Below are positions 53,325 to 61,765 of a DNA stretch of 64,000 nucleotides, piece after piece (position 1 is the stretch's first letter; every line of letters begins with the position of its first letter). Origin of the DNA: Cyclobacteriaceae bacterium (lineage in GTDB: Bacteria > Bacteroidota > Bacteroidia > Cytophagales > Cyclobacteriaceae). Under the pieces are notes generated by a model. That model did no database searches. It was given only the letters and a program-made list of their open reading frames with translations, and was not told where the DNA came from. The stretch covers positions 1 to 64,000 of the forward strand of contig JANQOR010000020.1 of the NCBI GenBank assembly GCA_028285685.1, given 5' to 3'. Position numbers and translations under genes: made by a program.

Positions 53325-54281
53325 CTATCTCAACTCCTGCAGCTGCTTCTTGGCCCTATCAAAACTGGGATTTAACTCGAGCACTCTTTCAAAGTTCTTG
53401 ATTGCCTTGTCTTTCTGTCCATCCGCTTTATAAATGGTTCCCAATGCGTAATAACCCAAAAAACTCTTAGGTTCCTCTTTGATAGCGAATTCGGCTACCT
53501 CAATTCCATCTTCGTTCTTCCCTTCCCGGCTCAGAGACATGCCTACACGCGCAAGTGTCCCTGCACCAAAGCTGTAAGTCTCTTTCCCATCATTTTCCTT
53601 GCGCATCTGCTTATATTTCTTGATTGCTGCGCTTACTCCGTTTTTATCGATCTCTTCCATTACGATTGTCGACAACCCCTGGCCCACTCCCTGGATAACC
53701 AACCGTATCTCAACATTATCATTCAGCATCATGGAGCCCAGTGAAGAAATAACAGAGTTCCATCCTCGCTTTGGAATTCCGAACTCAGCTCTGCTCAGCG
53801 TTATTTTTCCTTTAGCAGCGATCCTCGGTTCGCCAAATACCCATGCAAACGATGCCTCATGCGTAAATTCAAAAGGAATCTCAATCTCCTTTGACACGCC
53901 TACCATTTCAAAGGTTCCTTTTAAGAGAAATCCACTTGACGCCTTGGTTGTAGAAGAACTTTTAAAAGTGATTTCAGGATATGTATCGGTATTGAAAAAT
54001 TCTTCACCTTTCAGGTCTTCGTCACGTTCCTTGTCGCCCGTGTTGATACTGCCGGCATTAATCGTGATGTTCGCAAAGTAGCTGGAACGATCAGCAGGGT
54101 CGCGATATCCCACCTCTCCTTCAAATTCATTGAATCTGCCCTCAATGTTGGTAAGATCACCTGCAAAACCTACACTAAATGTAACGACTGAATGTGAGGC
54201 ATCAATGGGTAATGTGTTTGGCTGAGTGTAACCAAATGAGCTGAACAACAAAGCAGTTAAAAGAACGATTGACTTTTTCAT
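53325..54281 (-). CDS. YceI-like lipid-binding domain fused to TPR repeats
   Basis: A 318-residue exported protein with signal peptide (LLTALLFSSFGYTQ). Residues about 22-190 are a YceI lipocalin-fold domain: IDASHSVVTFSVGFAGDLTNIEGRF, TINAGSINTGDKERDEDLKG, FFNTDTYPEITFKS. The C-terminal third has at least two TPR motifs (SFLGYYALGTIYKADGQKDKAIKNF). YceI domains bind isoprenoid-type lipids in the periplasm; the TPR part would contact a partner. Start at 54281. The gene lies between two membrane regulators on the same strand but with gaps above 100 bases. Confidence 0.82.
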   Translation of the reverse strand: MKKSIVLLTALLFSSFGYTQPNTLPIDASHSVVTFSVGFAGDLTNIEGRFNEFEGEVGYRDPADRSSYFANITINAGSINTGDKERDEDLKGEEFFNTDTYPEITFKSSSTTKASSGFLLKGTFEMVGVSKEIEIPFEFTHEASFAWVFGEPRIAAKGKITLSRAEFGIPKRGWNSVISSLGSMMLNDNVEIRLVIQGVGQGLSTIVMEEIDKNGVSAAIKKYKQMRKENDGKETYSFGAGTLARVGMSLSREGKNEDGIEVAEFAIKEEPKSFLGYYALGTIYKADGQKDKAIKNFERVLELNPSFDRAKKQLQELR

Positions 54282-54405
54282 CTTGACCTAATTTTTGTGA
54301 TTTACTCAGCAATATGGACGGCTGCCAATACCCAATCAAGCCCTTTGTGATAACAATAGTAAAACCCGGGATGATTCATTGTTCCATCGGGATGAATTTA
54401 TCTAT

Positions 54406-55263
54406 TCAACTGCCAAACAGTCGATCAATGTTCTTCCTAAATGATTTTCCGGTTCTAAATACGGACCCATCTTTCATAGTGATCGAGTATTCACCGTTAA
54501 AATACGGTTCCAGGTCTTGGACAAAATTCACATTTATGATGCTCGATCTACTAACCCGGAAAAAAGTAGATGGATCAAGCTTTTCCTCCATATTTTTCGC
54601 TGTTTCTCTAATGATTACCCAGCCACCTTCATTGAACACTTTGAGATAGTTGCCCTCCGTTTTGAAGGCGCTGATATCAGCCAAATCCAATAGCACAAAA
54701 CGTCCGTTTTTCTTTGCAACGATCCGCTTCGGTTTACTTGATGCTAATTCGGGTTTCATTATCTCAGTTTCTAGTGATAAATGCTCACGGCGTGCGTAAT
54801 AGAGGAAAATAGCAACCATGACGAGAACATAGGTTAGAAAGCTATCAAATACGCCTGTGAGGAGTCTTCCTTCAAAGTCAGACCAAATTTCGATTGGGTT
54901 TGACTTTGTGTAACCCATTCCCCACCGGAATGTCGCATCAAAAAAGAAAGCAAAAAAACGATGGAAGGCAGAAATAGGTAAAGCCAATAAAATGGTCCAT
55001 AAAGTAAACCTCACGTTTGATTTCACCAGTTTTCGCAATCCTATCAGCATCGGTAGCATCAATACCCAGGTCCAGCCGGATGCCAGGTAGTGGTATGAGA
55101 GGTGGAACCAGTAGGTTGAAATCCCTTCAAAAGAGTAATATACGCTGCTTCTTACACCGTAGAAAAGAGCTAGGATGGTGAGAAAGAAGAAAGAACCAAT
55201 TATGAAGTGAAAATCTTGATTTGTCCTTTTTGCAGAAAAAGGAACTTGAACTGAACTAATCAT
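54406..55263 (-). CDS. Membrane-bound LytTR transcriptional regulator
   Basis: A 285-residue regulator with four hydrophobic segments in the first 160 residues (FIIGSFFFLTILALFYGV; WVLMLPMLIGLRKLV; WTILLALPISAFHRFFAFF; YVLVMVAIFLYYA) and a C-terminal LytTR domain (about 185-285) with ISAFKTEGNYLKVFN, FFRVSRSSIINVNFV and GEYSITMKDGSVFRTGKSF. No receiver domain. One-component sensor by architecture; no coupled gene. Confidence 0.85.
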   Translation of the reverse strand: MISSVQVPFSAKRTNQDFHFIIGSFFFLTILALFYGVRSSVYYSFEGISTYWFHLSYHYLASGWTWVLMLPMLIGLRKLVKSNVRFTLWTILLALPISAFHRFFAFFFDATFRWGMGYTKSNPIEIWSDFEGRLLTGVFDSFLTYVLVMVAIFLYYARREHLSLETEIMKPELASSKPKRIVAKKNGRFVLLDLADISAFKTEGNYLKVFNEGGWVIIRETAKNMEEKLDPSTFFRVSRSSIINVNFVQDLEPYFNGEYSITMKDGSVFRTGKSFRKNIDRLFGS

Positions 55264-55327
55264 GCTTATTCAAACGGGTATCTGATAAAGATAGACAAGA
55301 TGTGGTTGAATCTTTTAACGCTCAAGT

Positions 55328-55801
55328 TTATCCTATCAGTTCTTCTGATTCCAAAAGCCAGTCCATAGCCTCACTTTCTGTATCGAATTTGTGCATTTTC
55401 AACTTTGGGAAAACAAGTTGAATTCCCGCACTGATGAAATTCGCGAAAATACCACCCATTACTGTTTTGGAACTTACGGTTGCAACTTTATGAACATACT
55501 TCACCAATTTTCTCGCTCGATTTTTAAGCAAGTCTTCCTTTATCCAAAGTCGCGCTTCGGTCGAGAATTCTTTCAACTCCTTTCTGTTCAGCAGGAGCTT
55601 GTCACAGTGTCCTGCCTCAATCATATCTGCCGCTTTTGATAGAATTTCTCTAGCCGTCTCAACTTCTACTTTCCCATCCCAATCGATCTTCACAATTTTA
55701 CTTTCGTAGTCAGCCGAAACGCAACCACCATTGATTTCTTTTATCAATTCAAAATTTCGGATTTTAACGAATTTCACTTCTTTGTGGCTATTGTTTGTCA
55801 T
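55328..55801 (-). CDS. Stand-alone STAS/SpoIIAA-like protein
   Basis: A 157-residue soluble protein. Alternating strands and helices (KIVKIDWDGKVEVETAREILSKAADMI; KLLLNRKELKEFSTEARLWI; KVATVSSKT; FDTESEAMDWLLE) match the SpoIIAA-like/STAS-type fold of Bacteroidota proteins that carry W.G.V at the first strand and EA..WL at the C-terminus. The C-terminal extension of the kinase encoded 165 bases upstream has a similar strand/helix pattern. It may be a partner-switch or sensory output component. Confidence 0.6.
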   Translation of the reverse strand: MTNNSHKEVKFVKIRNFELIKEINGGCVSADYESKIVKIDWDGKVEVETAREILSKAADMIEAGHCDKLLLNRKELKEFSTEARLWIKEDLLKNRARKLVKYVHKVATVSSKTVMGGIFANFISAGIQLVFPKLKMHKFDTESEAMDWLLESEELIG

Positions 55802-55966
55802 ATGTAAATGATGTTTAGGGGATCCAAGATATCCGCTTTGTCACGTTCAAATCCTCGATTTTGGTCAAGCGAACTATTTTCTTCGGTGAAAGTAAAGTGG
55901 GGTTAGTTGGGTGACCAGGCTGGTTTTTAGATTATTGTTTTAACATTAATTAAAATGTGTGTAACG

Positions 55967-57703
55967 CTAGTTCCTATTCGTCAATTCGAGAATGAGGGAT
56001 TCGATGGAGTCAAAAGCACTTACTTCTATTCCCAGCTTCTCAAGGGATTTAACAGTCTCCTTCACTTCCCCTTCCATCTGCGTGTCTTGGTTGGCCTTTT
56101 TGACATACAGGATCCTTTTTAAGGTCTTTTCAATTGCTGGCAGAATATTTTTGTGCAACCACATATGAAACTCGACCGGCACATGGCCCTGATCCGTATA
56201 GTCTAGTATCCAACTACCTGGCGAATACTGGGCTTGAAGGGCAACCATATGGAGATAAACTTCTTTGTAGCAACCAAAATCAATATCGTTTTTCCATTTT
56301 ACCGTATTCAATCCAGTATCCTTGTCCTGATATATTAAGGCCGACCTGTTTTCGAAAAGTACTTTTCTAGCCAGATTAGCGGAATTCCTAAACTTGACGG
56401 TAAATTCCGTCCACTTACCAACCACACTATCTACTTCAATTTCTCCGCCCAATGATTCTATCTGCATCTTACATAGGTACAAACCCATACCCTTTCCTTC
56501 CACCTCAGGATTAAATCGTGAATACAGTCTGAAGAGGTTTTTCCGGTTTTTTGCAATATCCATTCCAACCCCATAGTCTCTAACCTTTAATATGGTATAG
56601 TCATCACTTACTTCGCTCCACAGCTTAATTCTGGCTCCTTCGTTCGGTGAGTGAAACTTTATACCATTACTGACAAGGTTGTACATGATGCTGTTAACAA
56701 TCGATCTTACAGAGTAGACAAAGCGCCCTGGAGAAAAGTCGGTTTCTATTTGAACATCGTTGGACTCAATATCTGAACTCAACAGCTGCTTCACATTTTC
56801 CAACTCAACCATGAAGTCAACCTTCTCATTGGTCCGATACACTTCATTTCTTATGTGGGTGATCTTATTCATGTCAGACATCAGATTGTCAAGGTTTATA
56901 AGTACCTCGCCCATCTTTCCGATAACATCATTACTTTCGCTACCGGGCTCCTTGATTAGGTTAAAAAGGCCTTTTAGTGCTGCGACAGGAGCTCGTAAAT
57001 GATGAGACACGGTGAATGAAAATTGTCTCAACTCGCCAGCATGCTTCATTAGTTCCTCATTCATGTGCTTCAACAAGTTATTCTTGGTGATGAGTTTATT
57101 GCGTAAATCATCATTCACTGACTGAATTTCCTCCTTTTGAGCAGACAATTCGGACTCTGAGCCTCGTAGTTTGATACTGTTTGCTTTCAGTTCCTCGCGC
57201 TCTTTTTCTAATTCACGGATCCTTGCCCTCAAATCGCTAACTAGATCTTCCTCTACGGATTTTCGAGATAGAATTGAATACTTGGCAATAAGAAGTGTTC
57301 CAAGCAATAAGAAATAAAAAGGTAGTGCGACGGAATCCAAATACTGATAAAAAGTGCCTGTCAGCGCACTGTAATTATAAAGTCCAGCCCCAAATGTTTC
57401 ATGAAGTTTGTCGTACGACAGAATGAAGACGAAATTGAAAAGCAGTCCAACAAATAGTGAGTTGCTTTCTCTTGCACTGAAGTAGTGAAATGGGAAAACG
57501 GCAAACACTACTAAGAGGTACTTGAAGAAATAGAAGAAGGAAGCAGCAGAAAACGATTCCACAAAATATCCGGAAACTATAGAAATAATAAGCGTTAGGA
57601 ATGTGAGTAAGACACTGAAGATCACTCCCCTAGTTGAGATTTGCGAGACCTTAAGTTTGGCAATCTCCATGTTTTTAATACTTAGGATCATTTTTCTATA
57701 CAT
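55967..57703 (-). CDS. Membrane histidine kinase with extra STAS-like C-terminal domain
   Basis: A 578-residue kinase. About six membrane helices occupy residues 25-150, followed by a coiled coil (about 155-225), an H-box FTVSHHLRAPVAALKGLFN (His about 234), and an HATPase domain with NLVSNGIKFHSPNEG, VRDYGVGMD and GKGMGLYLCK. About 130 residues beyond it (about 445-578) form an alpha/beta domain starting NRSALIYQDKD and ending AFDSIESLILELTNRN, with the W.....D/W pattern of STAS-like domains. The start is uncertain (Met1, 5 or 12). It follows the YfiR-like gene by 23 bases, and a stand-alone STAS-like gene comes next. Confidence 0.82.
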   Translation of the reverse strand: MYRKMILSIKNMEIAKLKVSQISTRGVIFSVLLTFLTLIISIVSGYFVESFSAASFFYFFKYLLVVFAVFPFHYFSARESNSLFVGLLFNFVFILSYDKLHETFGAGLYNYSALTGTFYQYLDSVALPFYFLLLGTLLIAKYSILSRKSVEEDLVSDLRARIRELEKEREELKANSIKLRGSESELSAQKEEIQSVNDDLRNKLITKNNLLKHMNEELMKHAGELRQFSFTVSHHLRAPVAALKGLFNLIKEPGSESNDVIGKMGEVLINLDNLMSDMNKITHIRNEVYRTNEKVDFMVELENVKQLLSSDIESNDVQIETDFSPGRFVYSVRSIVNSIMYNLVSNGIKFHSPNEGARIKLWSEVSDDYTILKVRDYGVGMDIAKNRKNLFRLYSRFNPEVEGKGMGLYLCKMQIESLGGEIEVDSVVGKWTEFTVKFRNSANLARKVLFENRSALIYQDKDTGLNTVKWKNDIDFGCYKEVYLHMVALQAQYSPGSWILDYTDQGHVPVEFHMWLHKNILPAIEKTLKRILYVKKANQDTQMEGEVKETVKSLEKLGIEVSAFDSIESLILELTNRN

Positions 57704-57726
57704 TTAGATTCGAGATATAATGTGAT

Positions 57727-58227
57727 CTAATTCTCACTTAAAACTTTGGCATAAGATAAAAGCTTGGTGCTCATTCTTATCCCGGTATTCTCAAGCTCCT
57801 CCCGATTGACGATGAACCGTAGCTTGTTTCCTGAAGCGACATAGAAGGAAATTTCAGCCCCCTCTGATATTAACTCTTCACTATCGGTCACCAAAATCAC
57901 TGGCCTGGAGCCGATAACTTCTTGTAGGACGGCAAACCTCTCATTGTGAGCTTTGGGTAGAAAAATCATGTCACAACCACTAACCTGGTCGTCTTGCAGA
58001 TTATCCAAGAGTCTTATATAGGAATCACGGGTCAGTAACTTCCTCATTTCATCGAAAATGGGAGAATCGCCCACAAAGCCAATCGAAATGTTTTCGTGCG
58101 TCCAGTCAAAGTACTTGGTGAAATTGATCAGGTATAGTGCCTTGTTTTGGGGTTTTACTTCCTGGGCTACAGATGAAAACCAAGCTGCAACTAGTAGTGA
58201 GGGAATTAAGAATCGTCTGAGTTTCAT
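57727..58227 (-). CDS. YfiR-like (DUF4154) periplasmic protein
   Basis: A 166-residue exported protein with signal peptide (IPSLLVAAWFSSVAQ) and the DUF4154 pattern: ALYLINFTKYFDWTHENISIGFVGDSPIF, SGCDMIFLPKAHNER, GSRPVILVTDS and GAEISFYVASGNKLRFIVNRE. In Pseudomonas YfiR is a periplasmic repressor of a membrane diguanylate cyclase; here the downstream partner is a membrane histidine kinase 23 bases away, suggesting the YfiR-like protein is its envelope input. Only one cysteine is present, unlike the disulfide-bonded Pseudomonas protein. Confidence 0.85.
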   Translation of the reverse strand: MKLRRFLIPSLLVAAWFSSVAQEVKPQNKALYLINFTKYFDWTHENISIGFVGDSPIFDEMRKLLTRDSYIRLLDNLQDDQVSGCDMIFLPKAHNERFAVLQEVIGSRPVILVTDSEELISEGAEISFYVASGNKLRFIVNREELENTGIRMSTKLLSYAKVLSEN

Positions 58228-58530
58228 GTCGTCTTCTTCAAACAGTGGGACATTGATGTTTACGCCAGTGAATTTCTACATACGCGAATTCGGACAGTGG
58301 AAATATTCGGTAAACGTTCGCTTATTCCAGTTAGAAGGACTGGTGCATCGGTGGGCCTATTTGACCCTATTTTGAAAGCAGAAATGCAGCTATGAGCACT
58401 TTTGTAATCATTCAACTGTCAAAATTGACTGTTCACCTAAATGATTAATTTTTTTGCCGAATAAAACCTTCTCTTACCGCATATCACAGCTACCTTCGTC
58501 TGTCGACTATTTGTTTAAAAAGAGGAACAA
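58228..58530. promoter_or_regulatory. Divergent intergenic region between yfiR-like and GTPase operons
   Basis: This 303-base gap carries no supported gene; a plus-strand frame at 58058-58375 is the shadow of the YfiR-like gene. It must hold promoters for both divergent operons. AT-rich sequence from about 58440 to 58525, with GACTATTTGTTTAAA just before the GTPase start, is the likeliest plus-strand promoter, but no exact TAnnTTTG box was found. Confidence 0.4.
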
Positions 58531-59013
58531 GTGGAAATATCAAAGAAAGTAGTTGTTGCAGGACATTTTGGTGTTGGCAAAACCTCGCTGATCAAGCGTT
58601 TCGTGCATGAAAAGTTTTCTGATCAGTACCTCACTACAATTGGGGTCAAAATCGATAAGAAACAAGTGGACGTAAATGGAACCTCTGTAAATATGATCTT
58701 GTGGGATATTGCTGGTGAGCAATCGGCCTCTAAGATTCCAAAAAACTACTTCATTGGAGCTCATGGTCTTTTATATGTTTTTGACCTTTCGAGGGAAGAA
58801 ACATACAAGGATCTAAATGACCAGATTTTTGAAATCACAAAGGGCAATCCGGACATTCATACCTCAGTACTCGGAAACAAATCTGACCTTGTAGACAAGG
58901 TTCTTATCGAGGAGCTCAAAACGGAGATTCCAATAAGTTTCAGGAACACCAGCGCAATGACAGGCGACAATGTGGAAGAAGCATTTAAAACACTGGCAAC
59001 AAATATGATATGA
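58531..59013 (+). CDS. Rab/Roc-like small GTPase
   Basis: A 160-residue Ras-superfamily GTPase, cytoplasmic. G1 is GHFGVGKT (11-18), the switch I Thr is Thr36 in YLTTIGVKI, G3 is WDIAGEQ (58-64), G4 is NKSD (116-119), and G5 is TSA (140-142). The TIGVKI...WDIAG arrangement is more Rab/Roc-like than MglA-like. The residue after the G3 glycine is Glu63 with Gln at 64, the reverse of the AGQE order in Ras and Rab. The start is GTG; no other start keeps G1. Its stop overlaps the LytTR gene start by four bases. Confidence 0.88.
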   Translation: MEISKKVVVAGHFGVGKTSLIKRFVHEKFSDQYLTTIGVKIDKKQVDVNGTSVNMILWDIAGEQSASKIPKNYFIGAHGLLYVFDLSREETYKDLNDQIFEITKGNPDIHTSVLGNKSDLVDKVLIEELKTEIPISFRNTSAMTGDNVEEAFKTLATNMI

Positions 59014-59783
59014 ACCTGAAAGAGCTAAAATTTGCCAGATTCGAAACCCGCGCTCAAGCCATAGTCTTTGACGACAAAGGAACAGTGCTTGAATCGGACA
59101 ATACAATATTTGATTTCGAGCCTAGTCAGTCCAATGTGTTCGAGGAAATCGACCTATTTCAGGGAATGGAAGAAATCACTACCAGCTTGAAAAACGCCGA
59201 GGAATTGAAATTCAATTGCATCTCGATTTCTATAATGGGCCGTGAGTCTCACTTCGACTTCATTATCCAAAGAGTTGACGATGAAGGGAAAAAATTTTTT
59301 TGTCTCCTCATCTATGACTTTGCCGAACAATACCAACGGGTACTTGAACTGCAACAGGAGCGTAATGTAAGGGATATCGAGTCGAAAAAACTTGAACGTG
59401 AGAACCGTCGAATTTCAGAAGAAAATGAAGTGATAAACCGACTGTACGATCAGATGACTCAATCTGGTTCATCAGAATATGTCCTACTAAAATCTGACAA
59501 TCTGCTGGTCAATATTGACTTGAATACCATTGACTATTTTGAAGCTTACGGAGACTATATTAAAGTCCACACGGAAGCTAAAATGTACATCATTCACAAT
59601 CGAATGAAGAACATTGAAGGTCAACTGCCCAAGGGTATGTTTGTAAGAATACACCGCTCATTCATCGTTCAAATCAACAAAATCAAGAACATTGAACAAA
59701 TGAGTCTGAATGTCTCAGAGAAGATTCTACCTATTGGAAAGCAATTCAAGGCTGAGCTTCTCAATCAAATGAATCAACTCTGA
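59010..59783 (+). CDS. LytTR regulator with N-terminal PAS-like domain
   Basis: A 257-residue soluble regulator. The first about 115 residues (ETRAQAIVFDDKGTVLESDNTIF, FFCLLIYDFAEQYQ) resemble a PAS-like sensing fold, a coiled coil follows (RVLELQQERNVRDIESKKLE, about 112-150), and a LytTR DNA-binding domain ends it (NLLVNIDLNTIDYFEAYGDYI, FVRIHRSFIVQINKI, about 160-257). No membrane helix. The ATG overlaps the GTPase stop, making translational coupling and a functional link likely: GTPase state could control this regulator. Confidence 0.85.
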   Translation: MNLKELKFARFETRAQAIVFDDKGTVLESDNTIFDFEPSQSNVFEEIDLFQGMEEITTSLKNAEELKFNCISISIMGRESHFDFIIQRVDDEGKKFFCLLIYDFAEQYQRVLELQQERNVRDIESKKLERENRRISEENEVINRLYDQMTQSGSSEYVLLKSDNLLVNIDLNTIDYFEAYGDYIKVHTEAKMYIIHNRMKNIEGQLPKGMFVRIHRSFIVQINKIKNIEQMSLNVSEKILPIGKQFKAELLNQMNQL

Positions 59784-59830
59784 ATTAGAAATATTAGCTA
59801 TAAAATCATCCTAACTAACTTTCACCAATC

Positions 59831-60202
59831 ATGGGAAACCCAACAGATAAAAAAGAAAAGCTTAATGATTCCGAATCATCAGGTCGGTCTGCAATTTCGT
59901 CGCAGGAACAAGACAAACTGGATGCGGTAAGGGATTTGCTTTTCGGTCAGAACGTCAAAGAATACCGAGAGGAAATCAAGGACCTGAAAGATCACGTCAA
60001 GCAAAACCGCTCAGAAATTGATCAGTCCATCGATGGCGCCCAGAAAGAGGTACTCAAAAAAATTGACGAGCTAAACAAACAATTTGAGAAACGCAGTGAC
60101 CAGATGGAGGAGAAATTGGAAGCACTGCTCATGTCCAAAGTTGATAAATCTAGCCTTGCAGGTCTGCTAAGGGTTATTGCTACGCAGTTAGAATCTGACT
60201 AG
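59831..60202 (+). CDS. Coiled-coil protein with shared LLF-type N-terminal motif
   Basis: A 123-residue soluble, highly charged protein. An N-terminal disordered stretch (1-25) is followed by LDAVRDLLFGQNVKEYREEI (30-49), a long coiled coil to about residue 105, and a short helical end (SSLAGLLRVIATQLES). The LDAVRDLLFG segment closely resembles LSALKDLLFEEEKKKY at the start of the Roadblock protein encoded next, six bases downstream. I do not know a named function; it is likely a structural adaptor of the same complex. Confidence 0.7.
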   Translation: MGNPTDKKEKLNDSESSGRSAISSQEQDKLDAVRDLLFGQNVKEYREEIKDLKDHVKQNRSEIDQSIDGAQKEVLKKIDELNKQFEKRSDQMEEKLEALLMSKVDKSSLAGLLRVIATQLESD

Positions 60203-60208
60203 TACAAA

Positions 60209-61021
60209 ATGAGCTCCAAGGGCGGGTTATCAGCACTAAAGGATCTTCTTTTTGAAGAAGAAAAAAAGAAATACACTGAGCTTAATGATAAGCTGAAGGA
60301 AGTAAACGTACGCATTGACGACTCCCTTAATAACAGAACTGTTCCTGATAAAGAAATCGATCAAATTGTTGGAAAAATGGTTCAGGTAATGCCTGAGAAG
60401 CTCGGTCCTACCATCACCGAAACATTAAAGGTTCAAATCAGAGAGTCAAAGGACGAGGTGGTGCAGGCTTTGTTTCCGATCATTGGCCAAATGATCAAAA
60501 AGTACATAGCCCAGGAAATAGCCGTTCTTTCCGAGAAAATAGACCGACAAATAGAGTCCCTTTTCTCACTGGAAAACCTTGCTTTGAGGCTAAAAGCCAC
60601 TTTCACCGGTCAGAGCTACGGAGAATTGCTAATTCAAAAAGCGAGTGAAGCGCAGATACAAGAAATATTTATTATAGAAGAGCATTCGGGCATTTTGATG
60701 GCAAGCTATTCCCGTAATAAAACGCTAGACCAAGATATGATTGCAGGAATGCTCACCGCGATAAAATCCTTTGTAAAAGACTCTTTCGAAGGTAAAAACC
60801 AAGATCTCGAAACGATCACCTACGATGCATTTTCGGTATATGTCCAGAGCTTCAACAAGTTCTATGTGGCGGTCGCACTGTCTGGTGTGATAACCGCTGA
60901 ATTCAAGCAAAAACTGGATGATGCTATACTTAAATTCATAAAGGATACCACTGCAAAATTGACGGATTTAGATGAGAAAAAACTGTCGCGAAAAATCGAA
61001 CATCACTTTCAGAAAATTTAA
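60209..61021 (+). CDS. Coiled-coil/Roadblock (MglB-like) protein
   Basis: A 270-residue soluble protein. It starts with LSALKDLLFEEEKKKY (7-22), has helical regions to about 130, and ends in a Roadblock/LC7-like domain (about 148-244): QIQEIFIIEEHSGILMASYS, a helix DQDMIAGMLTAIKSFVKDSF, and strands FSVYVQSFNKFYVAVALSGV. Roadblock proteins such as MglB act as GTPase-activating or scaffold partners of small GTPases, and a small GTPase lies three genes upstream in the same operon. Pairing with that GTPase is inferred. Confidence 0.78.
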   Translation: MSSKGGLSALKDLLFEEEKKKYTELNDKLKEVNVRIDDSLNNRTVPDKEIDQIVGKMVQVMPEKLGPTITETLKVQIRESKDEVVQALFPIIGQMIKKYIAQEIAVLSEKIDRQIESLFSLENLALRLKATFTGQSYGELLIQKASEAQIQEIFIIEEHSGILMASYSRNKTLDQDMIAGMLTAIKSFVKDSFEGKNQDLETITYDAFSVYVQSFNKFYVAVALSGVITAEFKQKLDDAILKFIKDTTAKLTDLDEKKLSRKIEHHFQKI

Positions 61022-61026
61022 GAGAA

Positions 61027-61659
61027 ATGAAAAAGATCTTATTCATAGTACTTATCATAACGCTTCCAACGATCACATACTTCCAGTATAAGAAATATTC
61101 AAGGTTCAGTCCTTCTTCTAGCTACGAGTACATGATAAACGATCGTGTTGATTCAAACTATCATGACTCACAACTTGTGACCGAGTACTTTGCAAAAGCA
61201 ATTGAGATCGGATCTTTTGCACGAACCAAATGGAGGAGCGAATTGATTGACGTACGCTTTCCCGATCAAAATTCTGCGAACGAAATGAATGCCGCGAGAT
61301 ATTATAACCAACTGCTGGCACGAACTAAAGAGCTTGAAGCCAGGCTTTTGGTTTCTAGAGATCTGAAGGACAATGGGTTTTCAAATGATGAGATTCAACT
61401 CATCGAATCAGGTGTACCCCAAGAACTTGTAAAAGCTAAAATCGACCGAGGCTCAATGGTTACCCTGTCAATTGGTGACAATAGTCGCTTCGTATGGAAG
61501 TTGCAGGAGAGGCTCATTTCGAAGGGGTATCCGCATCAATTAGATGGTCTGTTTGGAACCGCAACTCAGTCTGCATTGATCAACTATCAGACAGATCAGA
61601 ACATATTTCCCTCAGGTGCTATGAATGAGGAAGTATTTGATCGGTTGTTCTTACAGTAA
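61027..61659 (+). CDS. Membrane-anchored peptidoglycan-binding-domain protein
   Basis: A 210-residue protein with one N-terminal membrane helix or uncleaved signal (ILFIVLIITLPTITYFQY), a helical middle part (about 40-140), and a C-terminal PG_binding_1 domain (about 147-210) with LSIGDNSRFVWKLQERLISKG, DGLFGTATQSALINYQ and FDRLF. It would link the cytoplasmic membrane to the cell wall. It follows the Roadblock gene by five bases and is probably the envelope end of the same system. Confidence 0.8.
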   Translation: MKKILFIVLIITLPTITYFQYKKYSRFSPSSSYEYMINDRVDSNYHDSQLVTEYFAKAIEIGSFARTKWRSELIDVRFPDQNSANEMNAARYYNQLLARTKELEARLLVSRDLKDNGFSNDEIQLIESGVPQELVKAKIDRGSMVTLSIGDNSRFVWKLQERLISKGYPHQLDGLFGTATQSALINYQTDQNIFPSGAMNEEVFDRLFLQ

Positions 61660-61765
61660 AGGGTCAACGGAAACTGCAGGTCGTTAGACTGGATATTCGA
61701 TACGTTTAACTAAAATCCACGCTATTCTTTTCGCTGTGCAATTGATTTGTACCAAAAGAGTAGAT

